A stretch of DNA of 64,000 nt, from contig NC_013158.1 in the NCBI RefSeq assembly GCF_000023945.1, positions 2,852,001 to 2,916,000 of the forward strand, read 5' to 3'. A program made the translations under genes and the position numbers. Under the pieces are notes generated by a model. The model was not told where the DNA came from. It did no database searches and saw nothing but the letters and a program-made list of their open reading frames with translations. Position 1 is the stretch's first letter; the number at the start of each line of letters is the position of its first letter. Positions 25,792 to 34,800 of the stretch are shown here, piece by piece. The stretch is from Halorhabdus utahensis DSM 12940 (GTDB taxonomy: Archaea; Halobacteriota; Halobacteria; Halobacteriales; Haloarculaceae).

Positions 25792-28700
25792 ATGCCTAAT
25801 GAGCGTTCGGAGGGTTCCCGTCGCATGAGTGTATTAGACGAGTATGTCTCTGAGGATTCATCAGCCAGTCGTGCCGCCGAATGGCTCTTCACGTGGGGCC
25901 ATGGGTTGCTCATCGCCGGCCTGTTTGGCTTCATGTTCTGGGTCCGGGCCAGAACGTGGAACCGATTCGTCGTTGACGGAAAGATTCTGCTCAGTGGCAA
26001 CGACGCGTGGTATCATCTGCGCCAGATCTCGTATACTGTCTCGAACTGGCCGTCGACGATGCCGTTTGACCCCTGGACGGAGTTCCCAACCGGCACGTTC
26101 GTCGGCCAGTTCGGGACGATCATGGATCAACTGATCGCCACGGCCGCACTCATCGTCGGCCTGGGGAGTCCGAGCGAAGAGCTGATTCGGCTCGTCACGC
26201 TGTTCTCGCCGGTTGTCTTCGGCTCGGCTATTATCGTGCCGACGTACTATCTCGGCAAGCGGATGGGTGGTCGCCTCGGTGGCATCATCGCCGCAATCGT
26301 CCTCGCGCTGTCATCCGGCGTCCTCCTCCAGCGGAGTCTCGTTGGGATTGCCGACCACCAGGTCGCCGAAGCCCTGTTTCAGGCGGTCGCAGTGCTCGGC
26401 ATCGTGATTGCCGTTCGCGTTGCACAGGAAGAGAAGCCAGTGTATGAACTGTTCGCCGAGCGAAACTGGGGGGCGCTTCGGCGTCCGCTGGGGTGGGGCG
26501 CGGTGGGTGGCGTCGGACTGGCGCTGTATCTGTGGCTCTGGCCGCCGGCGATCCTCTTGATCGGGGTTCTTGGCGTGTACGTCACGATCCAACTCCCCAT
26601 CGTCTACCTCCGGGGCGAAAGTCCCGAACACGTCGGGATCGTTACGGCGACGATTTTCGCTGTGGCTGGCGTCCTCTCGTTACTCTCTATTCAAGCGGTC
26701 AATTTCAACATGGTCCAACTTTCGCTGGCCCAGCCCGGACTCTCCTTTGCGGGAGCTGCGTGGTCGCTCGGGCTGGCCTGGCTCGCGCGTGAGTGGGATC
26801 GTCGTGAGCTGTCGGCCTGGCAGTATCCGGCAACGGTTTTCGGTGGGCTTGGTGTGGGAGTCGTCCTGTTCGTCCTCGTCTTGCCGGACCTCTTCTGGTA
26901 CTTCTTCGATCAGATTCTCCGGTTCGTCGGTTTCGCGTTCAATCCACACTCGGATTCAGCCGGCACTGTCGCTGAGGTCACGCCATTACCAGGGGGTATC
27001 GATTCACTCTTGCGGTATTACGGCGCTGTTCCACTCATTGCCGGTGCAGGCGTCGGTATTTCTGTCATCCACCAGTATTTCAGCGACGAACTCAAACCGG
27101 AGTTGCTGTTCGTCGGGGTGTGGTTTGTGTTCATGCTTGCTGCCACACTCACGCAAAGTCGGTTTGCCGTTTACTTCCCCGTTCCTGCCGCGACACTGAG
27201 CGCGCTGGTGGTCACATGGCTGTTCCAGCGGCTTCGATCGGTCTCCGAAAGTAGTGACCTCGAAACGTATCAGGTGCTGACCATACTTGGCGTCGTTACC
27301 GGACTCGTCTTGCCGATGGTTCTCGCCTCCCCAACCGTGCTGGAAACGTCAGGCCAAAACAATCCCGGAGGCGTTGCCGGTTGGGAGAGCAGTCTCGACT
27401 GGATGAACGAGAACACGCCCGCCGTTGGCAACTACGGTGGGGCCGGCAACGCAGACGAGCTTGACTTCTATGGCACGTACGAGCGCACTGATGACTTCGA
27501 GTATCCGGACGGTGCCTACGGCGTGATCTCGTGGTGGGACTACGGCCACTGGATCACGCAGGAAGCTGAGCGGATCCCGGTCGCGAATCCGTTCCAGGGC
27601 AATGCCGAGGAGGCTGCGGCGTTCCTCATGGCAACGAACGAATCCCAGGCCGGTGACGCATTGGAAATCGTGAGTGAAAACGAGTCAGATGCAACGACGC
27701 AATACGCGATGGTCGACTGGAAAATGGCCACGGCCAACGGAGGCTTCCAATCCTATCGCTGGGGGAAGTTCGGTGCCCCATCGGCGTTCTTGGATAACGT
27801 CTCGGCGTCGACGTATTACCGAGTGATCAGAGGGCAGGCACAAGCTGGCGATAGTCGTCCCTCTGTCCTCCAGCAGTGGTATACTGTTCAGAAACAGGCC
27901 TTCTACGAGTCGATGGCTGTCAGGCTCTATCGCTACCACGGCAGTGCCGCGTCGACGACTGACGTCCCGGGCATCAACACGAGAGGTCGGATTCCAGTCG
28001 TCGACTGGGAGCAAACACAGCTTCTCAACCGAAGAACCGGTGAGACGGAACTGGCAAACGTACCAGCGAGAAACCAGAACGGAACGGCCCAGGCACTCCG
28101 ATGGTTCAACAGCCGTGAGGAAGCCGAGGCCTACGTTGCTGAGGACGGGACGGCCCAGATTGGCGGCCTCGGCAAGATACCGAGCGAACCCGTCTCCGCA
28201 CTCAAGCACTATCGCCTGGTACAGGTGAGCGAGCAGAATCAGGGGTCCGTTGTTGCAAGCCAGCCGGGCTTGGGCCTGCTCGTCCAACGGAACCTACAGA
28301 ATGAGCAGGTGCAGTACCAGACCGGTGTGAATTGGCGAACCCTGCTGAGTGGAACCCTTTCGGAGCCCTACAGCGCCTGGACGAAGACCTTCGAGCGCGT
28401 CCCCGGCGCGACCGTCGAAGGAACCGGTCCGGCCAACACGAACGTCACGGCGTCCGTCGAGATGGAGATGCCAAACGCCAACAAGACGTTCACCTACCGC
28501 CAGCACGCCGAGACCGGCGAGGACGGCGAGTTCACGATGACGCTGCCGTACTCGACGACGGACTACGACGCGGTGAGCACCGAGGACGGGTACACGAACG
28601 TCAGCGTGCGGGCGAACGGCTCCTACGAGTTCGCCACGTCGCCGACACTGGAGACGACCAACGAGACGATGACCCAGTACGTCTACAACGACACCGCCGA

Positions 28701-28962
28701 AGTGTCCGAGGAGCAGGTCATCGGGACCGACGACTCGGTGGTCGAGGCCGACTTGACGAAATCCGTCATGCTCGAACGGGATATCAACACGACGGCGAGT
28801 GATTCGACGAACGAAACGGGCCAGAACACGACAGATGGGTCCGACACGGGCGGGACGGACGACGGCTCGACGAACGAGACCGGGGAGGACACATCTGGCT
28901 CGCTGGCACCGGTCGTCGCCAGTGACTCCTCGACCGTTCGACCCGTCACCACTGGAACCTAA
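25792..28962 (+). CDS. aglB: Dolichyl-phosphooligosaccharide-protein glycotransferase AglB
   Basis: A 1056-residue oligosaccharyltransferase (STT3 family) that moves the lipid-linked glycan to Asn of surface proteins on the outer face of the membrane. The N-terminal part has about 13 membrane helices, with the acidic first loop motif GNDAWYHLR near 65. The catalytic WWDYG is at about 581-585 in VISWWDYGHW, next to conserved DxxK-like residues further on. The extracytoplasmic C-terminal domain is rich in Asn-x-Thr/Ser sequons and ends with a Thr/Asp tail. Length is close to AglB of Haloferax. DUF368 and a GT4 gene follow directly. Confidence 0.95.
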   Translation: MPNERSEGSRRMSVLDEYVSEDSSASRAAEWLFTWGHGLLIAGLFGFMFWVRARTWNRFVVDGKILLSGNDAWYHLRQISYTVSNWPSTMPFDPWTEFPTGTFVGQFGTIMDQLIATAALIVGLGSPSEELIRLVTLFSPVVFGSAIIVPTYYLGKRMGGRLGGIIAAIVLALSSGVLLQRSLVGIADHQVAEALFQAVAVLGIVIAVRVAQEEKPVYELFAERNWGALRRPLGWGAVGGVGLALYLWLWPPAILLIGVLGVYVTIQLPIVYLRGESPEHVGIVTATIFAVAGVLSLLSIQAVNFNMVQLSLAQPGLSFAGAAWSLGLAWLAREWDRRELSAWQYPATVFGGLGVGVVLFVLVLPDLFWYFFDQILRFVGFAFNPHSDSAGTVAEVTPLPGGIDSLLRYYGAVPLIAGAGVGISVIHQYFSDELKPELLFVGVWFVFMLAATLTQSRFAVYFPVPAATLSALVVTWLFQRLRSVSESSDLETYQVLTILGVVTGLVLPMVLASPTVLETSGQNNPGGVAGWESSLDWMNENTPAVGNYGGAGNADELDFYGTYERTDDFEYPDGAYGVISWWDYGHWITQEAERIPVANPFQGNAEEAAAFLMATNESQAGDALEIVSENESDATTQYAMVDWKMATANGGFQSYRWGKFGAPSAFLDNVSASTYYRVIRGQAQAGDSRPSVLQQWYTVQKQAFYESMAVRLYRYHGSAASTTDVPGINTRGRIPVVDWEQTQLLNRRTGETELANVPARNQNGTAQALRWFNSREEAEAYVAEDGTAQIGGLGKIPSEPVSALKHYRLVQVSEQNQGSVVASQPGLGLLVQRNLQNEQVQYQTGVNWRTLLSGTLSEPYSAWTKTFERVPGATVEGTGPANTNVTASVEMEMPNANKTFTYRQHAETGEDGEFTMTLPYSTTDYDAVSTEDGYTNVSVRANGSYEFATSPTLETTNETMTQYVYNDTAEVSEEQVIGTDDSVVEADLTKSVMLERDINTTASDSTNETGQNTTDGSDTGGTDDGSTNETGEDTSGSLAPVVASDSSTVRPVTTGT

Positions 28963-28965
28963 ACC

Positions 28966-29937
28966 GTGTCCGCTCCCGAACAATCCCGGCCTGCGTCGAC
29001 TGACGTTCGCGCCTGGTTAGTGATCTATCTCAAGGGCGTCGCGATGGGGGCAGCCGACTCGGTTCCGGGCGTCTCCGGCGGGACGATCGCCTTCATCACT
29101 GGCATTTACGAGCGGCTGATCAGCGCCATCGCCACGCTCGATCCCCGTGCGGCCAGACACCTCCTGCGGATCCACCGGACGAGTGGCCGCCAGGCGCTGG
29201 TTCGCCGGCTGCTTGCGATGGATGTGCCGTTTCTGATCGTCCTCGGCTCGGGCGTCATGACGGCGCTCGTGCTCGTCTCGCGGGTAATGCACGCCGCGTT
29301 GAACGGAGCCCGTGCACTCACCTTCGCCTTTTTCTTCGGGTTGATCGCTGCCTCGGCGGTGGTGCTCTACGAAAACGTTTCCTTCGGGACGATCGGCCGG
29401 ATCGGGGCTGCTGTAGCCGGCTTTGGCCTGGCGTTTCTGGTCTCGGGCGTGACCGCTGGCGCGACCCAGTCCCACGCGCTGCCGATCCTGTTCGTCACGG
29501 GGGCGATCATGATCACCGCGATGATTCTGCCCGGTATCTCAGGTGCCTTCATGCTATTGTTGCTCGGGCAGTACGATCATCTGACGACCGTCCTCAAACG
29601 CTTCGTCGACAGTCTGCTCGGGTTAGTCACAGGGGACGCCTCCTTCGGCCTCGTGGTCGATCTGGGAACGACGGTCGTCGTCGTCGGCATCGGCGCGATG
29701 GTCGGCCTGCTCTCGTTCGCACGGGTCATCCGATGGGCGCTGGCGAACTACCGGGCAGCCACGCTCACCTTCCTCGTCAGCCTCATGGTTGGGGCCCTAC
29801 GACTCCCCGTCGAAGAAGTCCTGGATAACACCGCTGCCTGGGGGCCGACGACCACGGGTCTGACGGTGCTTGCGGCGGGTGTCGGGGCCGGGGCGGTCCT
29901 CGTCCTCGATCACTACACCGGGTCGCTTTCGTATTGA
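28966..29937 (+). CDS. DUF368 polyprenyl-phosphate translocase (PopT-like)
   Basis: A 323-residue membrane protein with about nine to ten helices and the DUF368 signatures KGVAMGAADSVPGVSGGTIAFITGIYE at 21-47 and ILPGISGAFMLLLLGQYD near 190. DUF368 proteins of bacteria were shown to flip undecaprenyl phosphate for recycling of the lipid carrier. Here the gene starts (GTG) three bases after aglB, so it likely returns dolichyl phosphate released by AglB. That role is inference from family and position. Confidence 0.9.
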   Translation: MSAPEQSRPASTDVRAWLVIYLKGVAMGAADSVPGVSGGTIAFITGIYERLISAIATLDPRAARHLLRIHRTSGRQALVRRLLAMDVPFLIVLGSGVMTALVLVSRVMHAALNGARALTFAFFFGLIAASAVVLYENVSFGTIGRIGAAVAGFGLAFLVSGVTAGATQSHALPILFVTGAIMITAMILPGISGAFMLLLLGQYDHLTTVLKRFVDSLLGLVTGDASFGLVVDLGTTVVVVGIGAMVGLLSFARVIRWALANYRAATLTFLVSLMVGALRLPVEEVLDNTAAWGPTTTGLTVLAAGVGAGAVLVLDHYTGSLSY

Positions 29938-30001
29938 CGGGCGCTGTTGGCCCGAACCGGGAGTCGGTAGCGTTTTGCCCCCGCTGGGCCTGACAGAGCG
30001 T

Positions 30002-31072
30002 ATGCGCGTTCTCAACTATCTCGAACTCGAACGCTATCTCGGTCCGAGCGGCATTCGCACCGCCGCCTCCCAGCAGCGCGCCGCGCTCGAAACGACGGAT
30101 GTCGACGTGGTGACGTCACCGTGGGACGGGCGAAATCCGGCGACAGCGGCCGCAACGAATCTCGGCAACGGGTCGCTGTGGGCTGATTTTGACGTTGTCC
30201 ATGCCAACCTCATCGGTCCTGGTACGATCGCCGTCGCGAAGCACGCCAGGCGTCACGATATCCCGCTGATCTTGCACGCTCACGTCACCCGTGAGGACTT
30301 CCAGGAGAGCTTTCGGGGGTCGAACCTGGTTTCGAAGCCGCTTGGTTGGTATCTCCGGTGGTTTTACTCCCAGGCCGACCTCGTGCTCTGTCCCAGTGAG
30401 TACACGCGCCGCGTCCTCGAATCGTACCCCGTCTCGGCCCCTATCCGGCCGATGACAAACGGCGTCGACCTGGCGAGTCTGGAAGGGTACGGGAAGTTCC
30501 GGGCCTCCGCCAGAGAGAAACACGACCTCGACGGCGTCGTCGTCTTCGCCGTCGGGCAGGTTTTCGAGCGCAAAGGATTGAGCACGTTCTGTCGAGTTGC
30601 CCAGCAGACCCCCTACGATTTCGCGTGGTTCGGGCCATACAGTACGAGTCCGCTGGCATCGAAGACGGTGAAGCGCTGGACAGAGGACCCGCCGGAGAAC
30701 GTCACGTTCACTGGCTGGGTCGACGACATTCGGGAGGCCTACGGTGCGGGCGACATCTATCTGTTCCCCACGAAGACCGAGAACCAGGGGATCGCCGTCC
30801 TCGAAGCCATGGCCGCCGAGAAGGCAGTGGTTATCCGGGACATCCCGGTCTTCGAGGAGTTCTTCACCGACGGCGAGGACTGTCTGAAAGCCGAGACGGA
30901 CGCCGAGTTCCGCGAGGCGGTCGAACGCCTCGCCGAGGATCCCGAACTCCGGGAGCGCCTGGGGGAGAACGCCCGTGAGACGGCCGAGGAACACAGTCTC
31001 GATCGCGTCGGCGAGGAACTCGTCTCGGTCTACGAGGCACTCCTCGATGGACGCGATCCGATCGAAGACTGA
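30002..31072 (+). CDS. GT4-family glycosyltransferase
   Basis: A 356-residue retaining glycosyltransferase. The donor-binding half has the typical FAVGQVFERKGLSTFCRVA and VTFTGWVDDIREAYGAGDIYLFPTKTENQGIAVLEAMAAEKAVV, with the E-x7-E motif formed by ENQGIAVLE. The N-terminal half has HANLIGPG and HAHVTREDF. It probably adds a sugar to the lipid-linked oligosaccharide used by AglB, or to membrane glycolipids; the donor is not readable. The ATG at 30002 fits the fold start; it lies 64 bases after DUF368. Confidence 0.9.
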   Translation: MRVLNYLELERYLGPSGIRTAASQQRAALETTDVDVVTSPWDGRNPATAAATNLGNGSLWADFDVVHANLIGPGTIAVAKHARRHDIPLILHAHVTREDFQESFRGSNLVSKPLGWYLRWFYSQADLVLCPSEYTRRVLESYPVSAPIRPMTNGVDLASLEGYGKFRASAREKHDLDGVVVFAVGQVFERKGLSTFCRVAQQTPYDFAWFGPYSTSPLASKTVKRWTEDPPENVTFTGWVDDIREAYGAGDIYLFPTKTENQGIAVLEAMAAEKAVVIRDIPVFEEFFTDGEDCLKAETDAEFREAVERLAEDPELRERLGENARETAEEHSLDRVGEELVSVYEALLDGRDPIED

Positions 31073-31213
31073 TCATCGCTTTCCCCGTGGCGTGTCCCTG
31101 TTGGGTCCGTCTGATTCCAACAGTACTACTAACTACACCCGCACAGACAGGGGTACGCATGGATCGATATTCGGACGGCCGGCCGGGAACTCGACGGACA
31201 GGAGCGTGGAAGC

Positions 31214-32230
31214 ATGGTCGCTGAGGCGGGGTATTTCGCGATCGAGATGCTGGTGGTCGCTTTCGCCGGCGGCGCGATCGGGGCCGCCATCGGCGGGATG
31301 GCGGCGCTTTCGCTCTCGGGGCTGGCACTCGTCGTCGGCGAGGTCGCCAATGCTGCCAGCGGGGCCGCAACCGGCAGCCCCGCCGCGTTCGAACTCACGT
31401 CGCTGGTCGGCTACGGGCCGGCGCTCGGCCCGCACGTCGCCTTCGCCGGCGGCGTCGCGGCCGCGGCATATCTCGGCAGACACGAGGAGTCCGACTCGTT
31501 CCCCTATCACCGGGCGAAAGACATCTTCACACCGAACGGCGCACAGGTCGATGCGCTGCTCGCTGGCGGGGCCTTTGGCGTGATCGGCTACTGGCTGGCT
31601 GCACTCGCGCGGACGTTCACGTTGCCGGTCGATCCGGTCATGGCGAGCGTCGTCGTCTCGGGGCTGTTGGCACGTATCGCCTTCGGGTATCCGCTCGTCG
31701 GTTCGATTCGGGACGGGCTTCTCGACATGTCGCCCTACGAGCGTCGCGAGATACGGACCGCACTCGAGGGCCACGAGGACGATGAGGGCACCCGGCTGGC
31801 GGTCGAGCCGTGGGCCCCACAGCAACACCGGTGGCTCCAGACGGTACTCCTGGGGCTGGTGGTTGGGATTTTCGCTGCTTACGTGACGTACGTTACCCAG
31901 CGCTATTACCTCGCGTTCGGTATCACACTGGTCTTGCTCGGCCTTTCCGTCGCGGGCGTCGATCGCCTACCGATCCTCCACCATATCGCGTTTCCGGCCA
32001 GTATCGTCGCGTTGTCGATGCCAGGGTTCGGGATCGAAGTCGCGCTCGGCCTCGGTGCCGGGTTCGGCCTCGCCAGCGCACTGCTCGCTGAATTCGGTGG
32101 CCGCGTTCTCTACGCGCACGCCGACACGCACGTCGATCCGCCTGCGATCGCCATCGTGGTGACGACTCTCGCGATCGGTGTCCTCACGACCGCTGGTATC
32201 TTCGAACAGGGACTCATTCCAGCGATCTAG
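31214..32230 (+). CDS. Conserved polytopic membrane protein
   Basis: A 338-residue membrane protein with about nine helices: one near the start (EMLVVAFAGGAIGAAIGGMA), several in 60-170, and a compact C-terminal group ending TTAGIFEQGLIPAI. A cytoplasmic loop of about 50 residues (YERREIRTALEGHEDDEGTR) splits the two halves. No transporter signature recognised. Its position after aglB-DUF368-GT4 may indicate an envelope role but 141 bases separate it from the GT. Confidence 0.65.
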   Translation: MVAEAGYFAIEMLVVAFAGGAIGAAIGGMAALSLSGLALVVGEVANAASGAATGSPAAFELTSLVGYGPALGPHVAFAGGVAAAAYLGRHEESDSFPYHRAKDIFTPNGAQVDALLAGGAFGVIGYWLAALARTFTLPVDPVMASVVVSGLLARIAFGYPLVGSIRDGLLDMSPYERREIRTALEGHEDDEGTRLAVEPWAPQQHRWLQTVLLGLVVGIFAAYVTYVTQRYYLAFGITLVLLGLSVAGVDRLPILHHIAFPASIVALSMPGFGIEVALGLGAGFGLASALLAEFGGRVLYAHADTHVDPPAIAIVVTTLAIGVLTTAGIFEQGLIPAI

Positions 32231-32249
32231 GTGGCGGACACTGTCGTCT

Positions 32250-32420
32250 TCATTCTTCGACGGGATTGTACGCCCCGTTGATGTCCCACTCGTGGAGACA
32301 GTGCGGGCTACCGGGTTGGCCGTCGTCGCGCCCGGTCCAGACGCCCCGATCGTCGTCCCAGACTTCCAGGCGTCCACACCGCTCGCATTCACGTTCGTTC
32401 GGGGGGACGATTTGAATCAT
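32250..32420 (-). CDS. HEWD family protein
   Basis: A 56-residue protein with CERCG and a later single Cys before HEWDINGAYNPVEE, the signature that gives this haloarchaeal family its name. The Cys pair plus CLH suggests a small zinc site. Function unknown. ATG at 32420 preferred to an upstream TTG. It is convergent with the preceding membrane gene and 52 bases downstream of the DUF5793 gene. Confidence 0.8.
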   Translation of the reverse strand: MIQIVPPNERECERCGRLEVWDDDRGVWTGRDDGQPGSPHCLHEWDINGAYNPVEE

Positions 32421-32471
32421 AGACGGATCGAGGGGACCCGCCACCAAGAATGTCTCGGGTCCCCGAGGCGG

Positions 32472-32900
32472 TCACAGCTCGACGCTGCCCGGGATCAGGC
32501 TACAGGATCGACGCAACTGTCCGGTGTCGTCGTACACCAGTAGGGTTTGCTTCTCGAAGCGTATCCGTTCGTCCCCGACGACGAGTTCGATCCGATAGCG
32601 GTCGTCGGTGGCTTCGGCGGCATCGACGACACGTTTGACGTCCGCGATGTCGGCCTCGAGCTCGCAGATGAACGCGCCCGTGAGACGGTCTGCGATGCTC
32701 AATACGCCGGTTTCCTGTTCGCGCTTTCGAAACGCCACGTCGACTGCGTCCCCCTCGAGTGTCGCCCCATCGTCGTCTGTCAGTCGGTCACGAAGCGGGG
32801 CAGCGGCCCCGCTGTGGGTGATCCGAAGCGTCGGGACGTCGGGGGCGTCGGGTTTCTCGCCGGCCCGGACGGCAGTCAGGCTGAAGTGTTCGCGCTTCAT
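32472..32900 (-). CDS. DUF5793 family protein
   Basis: A 142-residue soluble protein. It starts MKREHFSLTAVRAG and ends YDDTGQLRRSCSLIPGSVEL, which I recognise as the pattern of the haloarchaea-only family DUF5793. No catalytic motif is seen. The next minus-strand gene is HEWD; the two may be transcribed together. Confidence 0.78.
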   Translation of the reverse strand: MKREHFSLTAVRAGEKPDAPDVPTLRITHSGAAAPLRDRLTDDDGATLEGDAVDVAFRKREQETGVLSIADRLTGAFICELEADIADVKRVVDAAEATDDRYRIELVVGDERIRFEKQTLLVYDDTGQLRRSCSLIPGSVEL

Positions 32901-33128
32901 CCGGTATATTATGGTATGTGTTGGAATAGCATGAAGGTGACGACGACGTCAGCTTCAGCCGGTTGGCCGTGGTACATGAGCGATCGGCCACCCAGCGGGT
33001 TTCGGGACGCGACTGTGGTGTTGCTCACCCACTGGGAGCAACTGGGTCGCTGTGGCGTCTTGATTTAAGTAGCTGGACTCGCAATCCGCAACAAGCACCG
33101 GTGTCGCATGCGCCCCACGTGACCGACC

Positions 33129-34799
33129 ATGTCTGAACCCCATCGTCGTACTGATCAGGAGGCGGGAACGCTGTCGGGAACAGCCACAAGCACGGCCGAA
33201 GCGGACGAATCGGTCGGCCGCCTGGGTTCGGCGAAAGAGTGGCTCGTCCGGGTCGCGCGCGTCCTCGCCGGATCGCAGGTCGCCGTCGAGAACTACGATC
33301 CGCGAAGGCACGATCACCTGACGGATTTCGGCGGGCTTGCGGGGATGGACGAGATCGACCGGTACTGGCTCAACGCCCCGTATGCGTTCGCCTCGATCAA
33401 CTACGATCCCGAGCGCGACGAACACCGGTATCACGTCGTCGAACCCGGACTCGACGATTTCGAACGTGACCTGCTGGACCGACTGTTCGAGGACGTCCGT
33501 GATCCGCTGCTCTATCGCGCCGACGTCGACGAGGACCCGGAAGGGGCCCTGCTTGCGGAACTCCGGGACCGCCTCGAAGAGTACGGCGTCGACGTCCGGA
33601 TCGAGACGGTCCATCGACTGTTCTATTATCTCTTCAGGGAGTTCCAGGGCTACGGCAAGATCGACCCGCTGATGCACGATCCTGCGATCGAGGACATCTC
33701 GTGTGACGGCGCGAGTTTGCCGATCTTCGTCTATCACGACGCTTACACTGACGTCGAGACGAACATCACATACGACGAGTCCGAACTCGAAAATCTCGTG
33801 GTTCAACTCGCCCAGCGGTCGGGTCGGCATATCAGCGTCGCCGATCCCGTCGTCTCGACGACGCTGCCGGACGGCTCCCGGATCGAACTCGCCCTGGGGA
33901 CGGAAGTAACTCCGCGCGGGTCGGCCTTTACCATCCGGAAGTACGCGGAGGACCCGTTCACACCGATCGACCTCCTCAAGTACGGAACCTTCAACCGGGA
34001 GATGCTCGCGTATCTCTGGCTCGCGATCGAGCACAACAAGTCGCTGCTGTTCGCCGGCGGGACCGCAGCCGGGAAGACGACGTCGATGAACGCGGTCTCG
34101 ATGTTCATCCCTCCGCGGGCGAAAGTACTCACCATCGAGGACACGCGGGAACTCTCGCTGTATCACGACAACTGGCTGTCCTCGGTCACCCGCGAGCGCT
34201 TCGACGAGGACGACATCTCGATGTACGACCTGCTGCGGTCGGCACTCCGGCACCGTCCGGAGTACATCGTGGTCGGCGAGGTGCGTGGCGAGGAAGCGAT
34301 CACGCTGTTCCAGGCGATGAACACGGGCCACACGACGTTCTCGACGATGCACGCCGACTCGGTCCAGACGGTCATCAATCGCCTGGAGAACGAGCCGATC
34401 AACGTGCCCCGGCCGATGGTCCAGAGCCTGGACATTCTGGCCGTCCAGGTGTTGACGCGTCAGGGCGACGAGCGGGTTCGCCGGGCGAAGACGCTGGCCG
34501 AGATCGAAGGCATCGACCAGCGAACGGGCGAACTCGATTACGCCAACGCCTACGAGTGGCAACCGACCGCGGACGGCTACGCGGAGCGTGATTCTTCGCT
34601 GCTCGAAGATATCCGTGAGGAACGCGGCTGGAGTCAGGCCGAACTCCTTCGGGAACTCGAGGATCGTGAACGCTTCCTCGCCTATCTCCTGGAGGAAGAC
34701 GTCACGGACTATCGCCGGTTTACGTCGTTCGTGAACCGATACTACGCCGATAAGGACGCTGTCCTCTCGACGATCGAGGCGCAGCCGGACACGGAGTGA
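33129..34799 (+). CDS. Type IV pilus / type II secretion ATPase (PilB-like)
   Basis: A 556-residue ATPase driving pilin assembly. The N-terminal 170 residues are a divergent domain. The core has the Walker A loop GGTAAGKTT at about 316-324, Asp box near TIEDTREL, Walker B VVGEVRGEEA, and the His box GHTTFSTMHAD. It matches the archaeal group typified by PilB3 and related FlaI proteins. The membrane-platform gene follows after one base, so the pair forms an operon for a pilus; the pilin gene at the start of the window is a candidate client but is 32 kb away. Confidence 0.93.
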   Translation: MSEPHRRTDQEAGTLSGTATSTAEADESVGRLGSAKEWLVRVARVLAGSQVAVENYDPRRHDHLTDFGGLAGMDEIDRYWLNAPYAFASINYDPERDEHRYHVVEPGLDDFERDLLDRLFEDVRDPLLYRADVDEDPEGALLAELRDRLEEYGVDVRIETVHRLFYYLFREFQGYGKIDPLMHDPAIEDISCDGASLPIFVYHDAYTDVETNITYDESELENLVVQLAQRSGRHISVADPVVSTTLPDGSRIELALGTEVTPRGSAFTIRKYAEDPFTPIDLLKYGTFNREMLAYLWLAIEHNKSLLFAGGTAAGKTTSMNAVSMFIPPRAKVLTIEDTRELSLYHDNWLSSVTRERFDEDDISMYDLLRSALRHRPEYIVVGEVRGEEAITLFQAMNTGHTTFSTMHADSVQTVINRLENEPINVPRPMVQSLDILAVQVLTRQGDERVRRAKTLAEIEGIDQRTGELDYANAYEWQPTADGYAERDSSLLEDIREERGWSQAELLRELEDRERFLAYLLEEDVTDYRRFTSFVNRYYADKDAVLSTIEAQPDTE

Positions 34800-34800
34800 T

